A DNA stretch of 64,000 nucleotides, taken from positions 1 to 64,000 of the forward strand of contig JAPLBB010000052.1 in assembly GCA_026392945.1 (NCBI GenBank), written 5' to 3'. A model generated the notes under the pieces. The model did not search any database and was not told the DNA's origin. It saw only the letters and a program-made list of their open reading frames with translations. Of this stretch, positions 9,289 through 18,549 are shown one piece after another. Each line of letters starts with the position of its first letter. The stretch's first letter is position 1. Position numbers and translations under genes: made by a program. This DNA is from Actinomycetota bacterium (GTDB lineage Bacteria > Actinomycetota > Actinomycetes > Nanopelagicales > Nanopelagicaceae).

Positions 9289-11496
9289 TTGGTCTTGGAT
9301 ACTTCCACCATGGCCTCCCTCTCTACCCGATTAACAAATATCGTCGGTGACCGCACCGCACAGGTACTGGAGAAGTCATTTGGAATTACAACGGTTAATG
9401 AACTACTTCGCCACTATCCGCGCAGATATGTGGTCAGAGGTGAATTAACTGATATCTCTACCTTAATAGCCGATGATGAAGTAACAATTCTGGCTGAGAT
9501 TCAAGCGGTTAATTTAAGGCGAGCAAATGGCAAAAATATTCTTGAGGTAGTAGTCACTGATGGAAGTGCAAAATTATCATTAACTTTTTTTAACCAAGCC
9601 TGGCGCGAGAAAGATTTAAAAGTTGGTCGGGTGGGACTTTTTGCCGGCAAAGTGGGAGTTTTTAAAGGTAGGCGCCAGTTATCTCATCCAGATTATCAAC
9701 TAATTCCGGATGGAAATGATGTTGATGCCGCCGTCGCCGAGTTTGCTGGAAAGTTTTTACCGGTATATCCAGCAACCTCAAAGTTACCTTCTTGGAAAGT
9801 AATGCAGTGTGTAAATCTGGCGCTTGAGTCAATTGATGATTTGCCAGATTATCTGCCAATTGAAATAGCGCAAGAGTTTAAATATCCAAGTTTAAAAAAA
9901 GCATTTCTTGATATTCATCAACCGCCAGATTTAGATTCAGCCGAAAATGCTAGACAACGGCTTACCTTTGATGAGGCGTTATTGTTGCAGTTACTGCTTG
10001 GGCAACGGCGGAATGAAATTCTTAAATTAAGTACTAAATCTAGAACTCCAAATACACCTGTTTTAGTCGCTGCATTTGAAGCTAAATTGCCATTTAAGTA
10101 CACGGCTGGCCAAATCGAGATAAATGCAGAAATTGAAAAAGATTTATCAAATAAATATCCAATGCACCGCCTGTTACAAGGTGAAGTTGGTTCTGGAAAA
10201 ACTGTAGTAGCCCTTCGAGCGATGCTATCTGTAGTTGACTCATCTGGTCAGGCAGCATTGCTTGCACCTACTGAGGTTTTAGCTCTGCAGCATTATCGAA
10301 CAATTACCAAACTACTAGGTGAATTAGCCCAAGCAGGTACTTTGCAAGCGGGCGCAATCGGTACCCAAGTCGAGTTATTAACTGGCTCACTATCTACTGC
10401 TGCTAAAAAAGAAATTCACGCAAAGCTTGCAAGTGGACAAACTGGAATTGTGATTGGTACTCATGCCTTAATCTCAGACGGCGTTGCCTTTAATGATCTT
10501 GGATTAGTTATCGTTGATGAGCAACATCGATTTGGTGTTGAACAAAGAGATGCGCTGCGGATGAAGGCTAAACAACCACCACATCTCCTTGTAATGACGG
10601 CAACACCAATTCCTCGAACTGTTGCAATGACGGTATTTGGTGATTTAGATATATCAACTTTGCGAGAGTTACCAGGTGGGCGAGTAGCAATTACAACTCA
10701 TTTAATTCCAGTACTTGAAAAACCTCACTTTTTAAATAGAGCATGGGAGCGAGTTAAGGAAGAGGCTGAAAAAGGACATCAGATTTATATTGTCGCTCCG
10801 CGAATTGTTAATCCAAGTAAGAAATTAACTGAGCGAGAGATCGCTGCAGCTCAATTACTGGGCGAAGAATTGCTAGATAATGAAGAGATGACTGCGGTTG
10901 AGGAGTTGGCACCACAGCTTGCAACTGGAGCACTCAAAGGTTTAAAAATTGCGGTTCTGCATGGCCGGCTTTCCAGTGAGGTTAAAGAACAGACTATGAG
11001 CGCGTTTGCGCGCGGTGAGATCCAAGTATTAGTTGCAACAACTGTTATTGAAGTTGGCGTAGATGTTCCTAATGCATCAATGATGGTAATTATGGACGCT
11101 GACCGATTTGGTGTTTCTCAACTTCACCAGCTTCGTGGCCGAGTTGGCCGGGGAAGTGTGCCAGGACTTTGCTTATTAGTAAGTAATGCCCAAGAGGATT
11201 CACAAAGTATGAATCGCCTTCAATCTGTGGCCGCCACACTAGATGGATTTGAGTTAGCCAGAATTGATTTAGAGCAACGGAAAGAAGGAGATGTACTAGG
11301 CAGATCTCAATCAGGTGGTAAGTCGCATCTAAGATTACTTAGAGTTTTGCGGGATGAAGATTTAATCCAAAGAGCTAGAGAGGTAGCACTTAAAATTTTA
11401 GGTATCAACTCAGATATGGACCACTTGCCTGAATTAAAAAATGAGGTTGCAAAATTACAAGATGATGAAGCAGCAAGATTTATGGATAAATCATGA
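9289..11496 (+). CDS. recG: ATP-dependent DNA helicase RecG
   Basis: Helicase motifs GEVGSGKTVVALRAML, DEQHRFGVEQR, MTATPIPRT, QLRGRVGRG; RecG OB-fold wedge domain. Confidence 0.97.
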   Translation: MVLDTSTMASLSTRLTNIVGDRTAQVLEKSFGITTVNELLRHYPRRYVVRGELTDISTLIADDEVTILAEIQAVNLRRANGKNILEVVVTDGSAKLSLTFFNQAWREKDLKVGRVGLFAGKVGVFKGRRQLSHPDYQLIPDGNDVDAAVAEFAGKFLPVYPATSKLPSWKVMQCVNLALESIDDLPDYLPIEIAQEFKYPSLKKAFLDIHQPPDLDSAENARQRLTFDEALLLQLLLGQRRNEILKLSTKSRTPNTPVLVAAFEAKLPFKYTAGQIEINAEIEKDLSNKYPMHRLLQGEVGSGKTVVALRAMLSVVDSSGQAALLAPTEVLALQHYRTITKLLGELAQAGTLQAGAIGTQVELLTGSLSTAAKKEIHAKLASGQTGIVIGTHALISDGVAFNDLGLVIVDEQHRFGVEQRDALRMKAKQPPHLLVMTATPIPRTVAMTVFGDLDISTLRELPGGRVAITTHLIPVLEKPHFLNRAWERVKEEAEKGHQIYIVAPRIVNPSKKLTEREIAAAQLLGEELLDNEEMTAVEELAPQLATGALKGLKIAVLHGRLSSEVKEQTMSAFARGEIQVLVATTVIEVGVDVPNASMMVIMDADRFGVSQLHQLRGRVGRGSVPGLCLLVSNAQEDSQSMNRLQSVAATLDGFELARIDLEQRKEGDVLGRSQSGGKSHLRLLRVLRDEDLIQRAREVALKILGINSDMDHLPELKNEVAKLQDDEAARFMDKS

Positions 11497-12077
11497 GCAT
11501 GCGAATAATTGCTGGTATTGGAAAGGGAAGGAAGTTATTTTCTCCGCCCTCAATTACTAGACCAACCTCTGATCGCGCCCGCGAAGGTTTATTTTCTTCT
11601 CTAACATCAACATTTACATCGTTAGAAGGACTTCACTTCCTAGATTTATTTGCTGGCTCTGGTGCGGTCGGGGTGGAGGCACTATCCCGTGGTGCTGCTC
11701 TGGTAGAAGCGGTTGAGAGCAATCAAGTTAGCGCCGATATTTGTAAACAAAATTTTGAATTACTTAGTAGTCAAAGTGGAGTTGGAAAATTTACGGTTCA
11801 TTGTAAAACTACCTTTGAATTTCTTAACCATACCGCCAGTGAACCATACGAAATAATCTACGTAGATCCACCGTATGAAGTAGCAAATTCAGAGATTGAA
11901 AAGATATTGAAAAAAATATTGACCTTAAATTTATTGAATAAACATGGTGTAGTAGCAATTGAACGAGATGCGAAAGCAAAACCATTCTCTTGGCCAGATG
12001 GATTTACTGAGGATAAAATTCGCTCATATGGTGCTGGGAGTATTCACTATGGCGCGCTAACTGAGCGCATGATTTGA
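11493..12077 (+). CDS. rsmD: 16S rRNA (guanine(966)-N(2))-methyltransferase RsmD
   Basis: RIIAGIGKGRKL, LDLFAGSGAVGVEALSRGA, YVDPPYE. Confidence 0.94.
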   Translation: MSMRIIAGIGKGRKLFSPPSITRPTSDRAREGLFSSLTSTFTSLEGLHFLDLFAGSGAVGVEALSRGAALVEAVESNQVSADICKQNFELLSSQSGVGKFTVHCKTTFEFLNHTASEPYEIIYVDPPYEVANSEIEKILKKILTLNLLNKHGVVAIERDAKAKPFSWPDGFTEDKIRSYGAGSIHYGALTERMI

Positions 12078-12120
12078 GAAGAAATGGCTAACTCAGCAAT
12101 TAGTTGCTAGCGTTTTATCC

Positions 12121-12603
12121 ATGAGACGTGTTGTTTGTCCAGGATCTTTTGACCCAATCACTAATGGGCATCTAGATATTATCGCTAGAGCTTGCACTTT
12201 ATTTGATGAGGTCATAATTGCTGTTTTAGTTAATCAAACAAAGAGCTCACTATTTACAGTCGAAGAACGAATTGAAATGATCAGTGAGGTAACGAGTCGA
12301 TACAAGAATGTAACAGTTGATTCTTGGTCTGGATTGCTTGTTGATTACTGCCGGGCAAATAAGATCCCAACAATTGTTAAGGGATTGCGTGCGGTGAGTG
12401 ATTTTGACTATGAACTACAGATGAGCCAAGTAAATCTTCAATTACAAGGAGTTGAGACACTGTTTATGTCTACCGCACCATCCCATTCATTTTTGTCATC
12501 CTCTCTAGTTAAAGAGATCGCCAGTTATGGTGGGGATGTATCGGCATATATGCCCGCTGCCATTGTTGATAAGTTAAAATCTAGACTTAATCGGAAGGAA
12601 TAA
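12121..12603 (+). CDS. coaD: Phosphopantetheine adenylyltransferase
   Basis: VCPGSFDPITNGHLDIIARA, SFLSSSLVKEIASYGGDVSAYMP. Confidence 0.97.
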   Translation: MRRVVCPGSFDPITNGHLDIIARACTLFDEVIIAVLVNQTKSSLFTVEERIEMISEVTSRYKNVTVDSWSGLLVDYCRANKIPTIVKGLRAVSDFDYELQMSQVNLQLQGVETLFMSTAPSHSFLSSSLVKEIASYGGDVSAYMPAAIVDKLKSRLNRKE

Positions 12604-12605
12604 AA

Positions 12606-13082
12606 ATGGATGTAGTTGAGAATTTAGAGGCAGCAATTGCCGCCGTTGAGGAAGCCCGGTCTGTGCCGCTCTCAGCATCCTGCGTCGTAAATAGAAGTGA
12701 AATGTTGCAGTTACTAGATCGAGTTAAAGTGTCTTTTCCAAATGATTTAGCAAAAGCGATTTCAATCCAACGTGATAAAGAAGATATTTTAGAGGAAGCG
12801 CATGAGCAAGCAGATGCAATTATTGCCCAAGCTCGTGATGAAGTTGCAAGACTTGTTGAGCAAACCACAATTGTTTCCACTGCTCGTAAAGAGGCTAATC
12901 GTATTCTGGCTGAGGCTAACGCTGATAGTAAGAAAGATCGAGAAGAGATTGAGGCATATATTGACTCAAGACTTGCAACTTTAGAGGTTATTTTAAATAA
13001 GACTCTAGATGTTATTAGTAAAGGGCGTGACCAATTAGGCGGAGCTGATACCAAGGCCGCACTATCTAATCTAAACAAGTAA
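12606..13082 (+). CDS. DivIVA-like coiled-coil protein (possible cell-division/envelope protein)
   Basis: 158-aa coiled coil; position between coaD and the YceD gene matches the actinobacterial DivIVA-like gene. Confidence 0.65.
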   Translation: MDVVENLEAAIAAVEEARSVPLSASCVVNRSEMLQLLDRVKVSFPNDLAKAISIQRDKEDILEEAHEQADAIIAQARDEVARLVEQTTIVSTARKEANRILAEANADSKKDREEIEAYIDSRLATLEVILNKTLDVISKGRDQLGGADTKAALSNLNK

Positions 13083-13085
13083 TTC

Positions 13086-13667
13086 ATGGCTCGTTCAATT
13101 TTTATCTTTAATACCCATGATCTGCCACACCGTGCTGGTGAGATGCGTGAGTATGAGCTTGATCTAAAGATAAGTGAAGCAGTAGGTGTAGATCTGCTTT
13201 CGGTAAAGCCTGGTGAGGTAATTGAACTCGATCTTAGAATTCAATCTGTCGATGAAGGCGTGCTCGCAACTGGACAGGTAGTAGCAACTGCAACTGGTGA
13301 GTGCACAAGGTGTCTTGAGCCAATTCAATGGCCAATTAATGAGAATTTCACCGAGCTTTATTACTACGAGATTGCTGCTAGCAAAGGCGGGGGCAAGAAA
13401 AAAGGCAAAGAGAGATCTCGCAAAGATGAAGAGATTGATTTAGATGAGGATGATTTAAGTTTTATGGTTGGCGATGAGATTGATTTAGAGCTAGCTATTA
13501 GAGATGCCGTTATCTTGAATTTGGATATCAATCCACTGTGTACTGAAGATTGTGCGGGCCTATGCCAGGGTTGTGGTGAGAAGTGGACCAACCTGCCAGC
13601 AGATCATGCTCACACCCCAGATGACCCTAGATGGTCTGCCTTGAAGGATTTTCCGCTTAAAAGCTAA
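13086..13667 (+). CDS. YceD/DUF177 family protein
   Basis: FNTHDLPHRAGEMREYELDL, GECTRCLEPI, PLCTEDCAGLCQGCGEKW Cys motifs; sits directly before L32/rnc. Confidence 0.9.
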   Translation: MARSIFIFNTHDLPHRAGEMREYELDLKISEAVGVDLLSVKPGEVIELDLRIQSVDEGVLATGQVVATATGECTRCLEPIQWPINENFTELYYYEIAASKGGGKKKGKERSRKDEEIDLDEDDLSFMVGDEIDLELAIRDAVILNLDINPLCTEDCAGLCQGCGEKWTNLPADHAHTPDDPRWSALKDFPLKS

Positions 13668-13742
13668 GCCGTTTTTACAACTTCGAACTTTTCGTAGATA
13701 ATTCTCACCTGCACAAAGTGCATTCATAAAGGAGTAAAAACC

Positions 13743-14510
13743 ATGCCAGTACCAAAGCGAAAAATGTCGCGAGCACGCACTCGCTCTCGTCGCAGCATGT
13801 GGAAGACAACTCCAGCACACCTTGTGTACTCTGGCCTAACCGAGCAACTCGGAATTTCGGTTAAGGATGGGTTGCTTGAACTTGCACTAACTCACCGCTC
13901 TTTTTCTTATGAGGCTGGTGGAATTCCAACAAATGAGCGCTTAGAGTTTTTAGGCGATTCCGTTCTCGGTTTAATTGTTACCGATGAACTTTATAAAAGA
14001 TTTCCAGATTTAGATGAAAGTAGATTGAGCCCACTTCGTTCCGGAGTTGTAAACATGAGAGCGCTCGCACAGATTGCGCGAGATCTTAAATTAGGTGAGT
14101 ATCTTCGAATTGGAAAAGGAGAAGAGAGCACCAACGGTAGAGATAAGAATTCAATATTGGCAGATTCATTAGAAGCATTAGTCGGTGCAATTTATCTAGA
14201 ACATGGTTATATAAAAAGTGCAGAAATTATTTTAAAGTGGATTGAGCCGGCGCTAGCTACCGCAACATCACAGGGAGCAGGTCTTGATGGGAAAACTGCA
14301 TTGCAAGAACTTGCAGCAACGTTAAACCTTTCTGCCCCAGAATATGAGATTACAGAATCTGGTCCAGATCATGACAAGAGCTTTATCGCTGCAGCAATTT
14401 TGGGCGGTGAAAAGTTTCCACTTGGGCATGGCAAGAGCAAGCGAGAGGCTGAGCAAGCTGCGGCAAAGATTGCTCATGAACTATTAAGCATTCGAAACAC
14501 CAAAAAGTAG
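13743..14510 (+). CDS. rnc: Ribonuclease III with an N-terminal L32-derived segment (in-frame rpmF'-rnc fusion)
   Basis: Residues 1-27 MPVPKRKMSRARTRSRRSMWKTTPAHL match the L32 N-terminus; then complete RNase III (LALTHRSFSYEAGGIPTNERLEFLGDSVLGL ... dsRBD). SD aaaggag precedes the L32 ATG; in-frame GTG at 13824 could be an internal start. Confidence 0.9.
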   Translation: MPVPKRKMSRARTRSRRSMWKTTPAHLVYSGLTEQLGISVKDGLLELALTHRSFSYEAGGIPTNERLEFLGDSVLGLIVTDELYKRFPDLDESRLSPLRSGVVNMRALAQIARDLKLGEYLRIGKGEESTNGRDKNSILADSLEALVGAIYLEHGYIKSAEIILKWIEPALATATSQGAGLDGKTALQELAATLNLSAPEYEITESGPDHDKSFIAAAILGGEKFPLGHGKSKREAEQAAAKIAHELLSIRNTKK

Positions 14511-14529
14511 AGTAGTACTTTCGAAAGAA

Positions 14530-15372
14530 ATGCCAGAGCTACCAGAGGTTGAAACAGTCCGGGCAGGACTTGAAAGTTATGTAATTGGAAGAAAGATAAC
14601 TGAGGCAAGAAGTTTTCATCCTCGAGCTGTTAAGCCGAGTTCAATTGCACCACTTTCAGCAATTGTTGGGGCAAAAATTAAGTCAGTAAACCGCAGGGGT
14701 AAATTTATTTGGCTTGGGCTTGACCGAGATTTCACCTTAGCCGCCCACCTGGGTATGAGTGGTCAATTACTTGTACAACCTAGCGATCACCCAGCACAAA
14801 CACACTTAAGGGCAAAGATAGTTATTAGTAGCCGGAAAATGAGTAGTCGCACAATAGATGAAATTAGATTTATTGATCAGCGAACATTTGGTTGGCTCTC
14901 AGTTGAGGAACTTAACAATGGTGTGCCAACCTCTGCTAGCCATATTGCATATGATCCGTTTGAGCCTGAATTTGATTTAAAGCAGGTAGTTGCAAAAATT
15001 AGGACGAAAAAGAGTTCAATTAAATCAGCCATCCTAAATCAAGAGGTGTTGAGTGGCATTGGAAATATCTATGCAGATGAGTCACTTTGGCGAGCAAAGA
15101 TTCACCCAGAGATTATTTGTGAAGATTTATCTGAAAATGAGATAAAGAAAGTTATCTCCTCAGCAGCTTCTGTGATGAAATCTGCAATTAAAGCTGGTGG
15201 CACATCCTTCGATGAGCAATATAAAAATGTAAATGGTGAAAGTGGATACTTTTCCAGGTCATTGAGCGTTTATGGGCGTCAGGGTGAACCATGTTCAAGA
15301 TGCCGCGCACCGATTGCCCGAATCGCCTTTGCTAATCGCTCCTCCCACTTTTGCCCGCGTTGCCAACGTTAG
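14530..15372 (+). CDS. mutM: Formamidopyrimidine-DNA glycosylase
   Basis: MPELPEVETVRAGL; C-terminal zinc finger CSRCRAPIARIAFANRSSHFCPRCQR. Confidence 0.96.
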   Translation: MPELPEVETVRAGLESYVIGRKITEARSFHPRAVKPSSIAPLSAIVGAKIKSVNRRGKFIWLGLDRDFTLAAHLGMSGQLLVQPSDHPAQTHLRAKIVISSRKMSSRTIDEIRFIDQRTFGWLSVEELNNGVPTSASHIAYDPFEPEFDLKQVVAKIRTKKSSIKSAILNQEVLSGIGNIYADESLWRAKIHPEIICEDLSENEIKKVISSAASVMKSAIKAGGTSFDEQYKNVNGESGYFSRSLSVYGRQGEPCSRCRAPIARIAFANRSSHFCPRCQR

Positions 15373-15435
15373 GTAGCACCGATTTCTACCCATTTTTAGA
15401 TAGGTTTGCGCCATGTGGAGTAATTGGGCGAAGCT

Positions 15436-18400
15436 ATGTATTTAAAGAGTATGAACCTAAAGGGGTTCAAATCCTTTGCCTCATCAACAACCCTAAATTT
15501 TGAACCGGGCATTACCTGCGTTGTCGGCCCAAATGGTTCTGGCAAATCAAATGTAGTTGACGCACTCTCTTGGGTTATGGGAGAACAAGGTGCCAAATCA
15601 CTACGTGGTGGAAAAATGGAAGATGTTATTTTCGCTGGTACTTCCGGTCGCGCACCACTAGGACGTGCTGAAGTTTCAGTAACAATTGATAATGCTGATG
15701 GCGTATTGCCAATTGATTTTTCTGAAGTAACTATTACTCGTGTTTTGTTTAGAAATGGTTCATCTGAGTATTTATTAAATGGTGAAACCACCAGGCTGTT
15801 AGATATCCAAGAATTACTAAGTGATAGTGGAATTGGCCGCGAGATGCATGTAATTGTTGGCCAAGGACAATTAGATGCAATTTTGTTAGCAAATCCTGAA
15901 GAGCGAAGAGCTTTCATTGAAGAAGCTGCAGGTGTGCTTAAGCACCGTAAGCGTAAAGAGAAAGCATTGCGCAAACTCGATTCGATGCAAACAAACCTTG
16001 CTCGTATTCAAGATTTAACAGTTGAGCTACGCCGTCAACTTCGACCACTCGGTAAGCAGGCTGAAGTTGCACGTAAAGCCTCGGTAATTCAATCTGATGT
16101 TAGAGATTCCAGATTGCGCTTACTTGCCGAGGATCTTGTACGGATGCGCTCTGAGATGGATGTTGAAGTTGCAGATGAAACAGTTTTGCGTGAGAGAAAA
16201 GAACTTGTTGAGCGTGAGTTAAATAGCGCACGCACACGTGAGATTGAGTTAGATGCAATTGCTGCAAGTGAAAACCCACAGTTAATCACTGCCCAAGAGA
16301 ATTTCTATCGATTAACGTCTCAGCGCGAGCAAATTCGTGGTGTACAAAATCTATCTTCAGAACGGGCGAGATTTTTGGCGGAAGAAGCCGAAGAAGCAAA
16401 AGCAACTGGCCGTGATCCAAAAGCGTTAGAGGATGAAGCGAAAGTACTTCGCACCGAAGAATCAACGCTTGCAAGCCAAGTAAGAATTTCTCAAGAGCAG
16501 CTAACTGTTGATTCAAACTCACTCAAAGCAATTGAAGATCAGTTAGCACTCGAAGAAAATCGCGTTTCCGCATCACTGCGGGCAATTGCAGATCAGCGTG
16601 AAGGAACAGCACGTCAAGAAGGTCACATCAATGGATTGCGATCTCGCATTGATGCAACTATGGGAGAGATAAATCGTTTAACAGAGGCAAAAAATTCTGC
16701 TGAAGGACGACTAAAAACTTATCGGGAGAGTTTTGCGATAATTGAAACTCAAATTTCCTCTCTGGCGGCATCTGAACCGGGCTTAGACGGATTATTTAAT
16801 AAATTAAAAATAGATTTAAAAGCTGCAGAAGGTGAAAATAAAGTACTCACTGAAAAGCTTCAATCAACTGAAAAACTTCGAGCTGGCTCATTAGGAAGAT
16901 TGACTGCATTTAAAGAGATAACCGATCTAGTCCAAGCATCTGCAAATTCAGATTTAATTGAGAAGATCTCAATTTTGACCTCAAATTGTGAGGCAGAGGT
17001 TGCCAAGGTATCGGCAGATTGTGACCGAATTAGGTTTGAATTAAGCACCTCGCAAGATAGCTTTAATAATGTTAATAGAGAGTATGAATTAGCACTTGCC
17101 AAGCTAAATGATTCTGATGCAGCAATGACTGGGTATGCCGAACAATTAGCAGTTGCGGGTCAGAATGTTAAGAACTCAAGTGATGAGGCAGATAGATTAA
17201 TTACAGCTTTAAATGCTGCAAATGAACAGCGTACTTTTGATGAAAGGGATCTTGCAGCAGCGATTGCGCAATTTGAATCTCATCAGACTCCAGTCGAGCC
17301 AGATTTAACTCACTTAGAAGATCTTCGATCACAAGTATCTTCCGCTAGGTCAAAAGAAGTTGAAGCAAGATTAAATCTTAGAACAATTGAGGAGCGCAAA
17401 GATGCCGTTGAACAGCGTGCTATCGCCTTAGAGAATCAAGCAAGATCTGAGCGAGAGGCTGCATCTAAATCAATTTCTCGTCGAGAAAATCGTGCTCAAG
17501 CTGCTATTACTGCGCAAGAGATTGCAGACACTGCTTATGAAGCACTTATTCAAATCGAACTTTCAATTTCTCGTGCCGGATCTGAACGTGAGCGGTTGGA
17601 AATTTCAAGATCACAACGTGAGGGCGAAATATTAAGTTTGCGCACAAGCAGCAGAGAGTTAGCGATTGAATTAGAGCGGCTTACTTCAAGTGTTCATAAG
17701 GATGAAATTGCAAGAGCTGAACAGCGACTTCGCATTGAACAACTTGAAACAAAGGCGGTTGAAGAGCTTGGAATCGATGTACAAACACTGATCGCTGAAT
17801 ATGGACCAGAGAATGATGTTCCAACATTTTATGAGAATGAACAGGGCGAATTTGTTCCGGGTGATCTAATTCCATATCGAAGAGATCAACAGGAGAAGCG
17901 ACTTGCTCAAGCCGAACGTTCCCTAGCATTACTTGGCAAGATCAATCCGCTAGCACTTGAAGAGTACTCATCACTTGAAGAACGTTTGCGCTATCTTGCT
18001 GAACAATTAGAGGATTTAAAGAAGACCAAGAAAGATTTACTAGATATTATTAAAGAGGTCGATGACCGTGTGCAGCAGATCTTTACTCAAGCATATGAGG
18101 ATACGGCTAGAGAGTTCGAAATTGTTTTTGCCAGATTATTCCCTGGAGGTGACGGCAAGTTAATACTTACAAATCCTTCAGACATGTTGACCTCTGGTGT
18201 TGATGTTGAGGCAAGACCACCTGGAAAGAGAGTTAAGAGATTGTCATTGTTATCTGGTGGCGAGAGATCTTTGGTTGCTGTTGCATTATTGATTGCAATT
18301 TTTAAAGCTCGGCCATCACCATTTTATGTAATGGATGAGGTTGAAGCAGCACTTGACGACACAAACCTAGGACGCCTACTTGGAGTGTTTGAAGAATTAA

Positions 18401-18543
18401 GGGAGAAATCGCAATTAATTATTATTTCTCACCAAAAGCGAACGATGGAGATCGCAGATGCACTCTACGGTGTGACTATGCGAGGTGATGGCGTCAGCGA
18501 GGTTATCTCTCAGCGTATCCGTGAAGTTGACGCAGTTTCTTAA
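15436..18543 (+). CDS. smc: Chromosome segregation SMC protein, apparently lacking the hinge domain
   Basis: Walker A GPNGSGKSNVVDALSWVMGEQGAKSLRG; signature LSLLSGGERSLVAVALLIAIF; Walker B YVMDEVEAALDD; about 1035 aa; continuous coiled-coil-like sequence at the mid-point. Confidence 0.93.
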   Translation: MYLKSMNLKGFKSFASSTTLNFEPGITCVVGPNGSGKSNVVDALSWVMGEQGAKSLRGGKMEDVIFAGTSGRAPLGRAEVSVTIDNADGVLPIDFSEVTITRVLFRNGSSEYLLNGETTRLLDIQELLSDSGIGREMHVIVGQGQLDAILLANPEERRAFIEEAAGVLKHRKRKEKALRKLDSMQTNLARIQDLTVELRRQLRPLGKQAEVARKASVIQSDVRDSRLRLLAEDLVRMRSEMDVEVADETVLRERKELVERELNSARTREIELDAIAASENPQLITAQENFYRLTSQREQIRGVQNLSSERARFLAEEAEEAKATGRDPKALEDEAKVLRTEESTLASQVRISQEQLTVDSNSLKAIEDQLALEENRVSASLRAIADQREGTARQEGHINGLRSRIDATMGEINRLTEAKNSAEGRLKTYRESFAIIETQISSLAASEPGLDGLFNKLKIDLKAAEGENKVLTEKLQSTEKLRAGSLGRLTAFKEITDLVQASANSDLIEKISILTSNCEAEVAKVSADCDRIRFELSTSQDSFNNVNREYELALAKLNDSDAAMTGYAEQLAVAGQNVKNSSDEADRLITALNAANEQRTFDERDLAAAIAQFESHQTPVEPDLTHLEDLRSQVSSARSKEVEARLNLRTIEERKDAVEQRAIALENQARSEREAASKSISRRENRAQAAITAQEIADTAYEALIQIELSISRAGSERERLEISRSQREGEILSLRTSSRELAIELERLTSSVHKDEIARAEQRLRIEQLETKAVEELGIDVQTLIAEYGPENDVPTFYENEQGEFVPGDLIPYRRDQQEKRLAQAERSLALLGKINPLALEEYSSLEERLRYLAEQLEDLKKTKKDLLDIIKEVDDRVQQIFTQAYEDTAREFEIVFARLFPGGDGKLILTNPSDMLTSGVDVEARPPGKRVKRLSLLSGGERSLVAVALLIAIFKARPSPFYVMDEVEAALDDTNLGRLLGVFEELREKSQLIIISHQKRTMEIADALYGVTMRGDGVSEVISQRIREVDAVS

Positions 18544-18549
18544 AAAGTA

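Noticed and set aside
12587-13087. 166-aa minus-strand ORF opposite the DivIVA-like gene
   Set aside because: Ser/Ala/Ile-rich shadow translation of a coiled-coil gene; no RBS or family match; the + strand gene fits the operon.
15396-15974. 192-aa minus-strand ORF over the smc 5' end
   Set aside because: Antisense to the conserved Walker A region of SMC.
16950-17030. Two cysteines near the SMC mid-point (TSNCEAEVAKVSADCDRI) as a possible Rad50-like zinc hook
   Set aside because: Spacing is 11 residues, not CxxC; no evidence for a hook, so not claimed as a substitute hinge.
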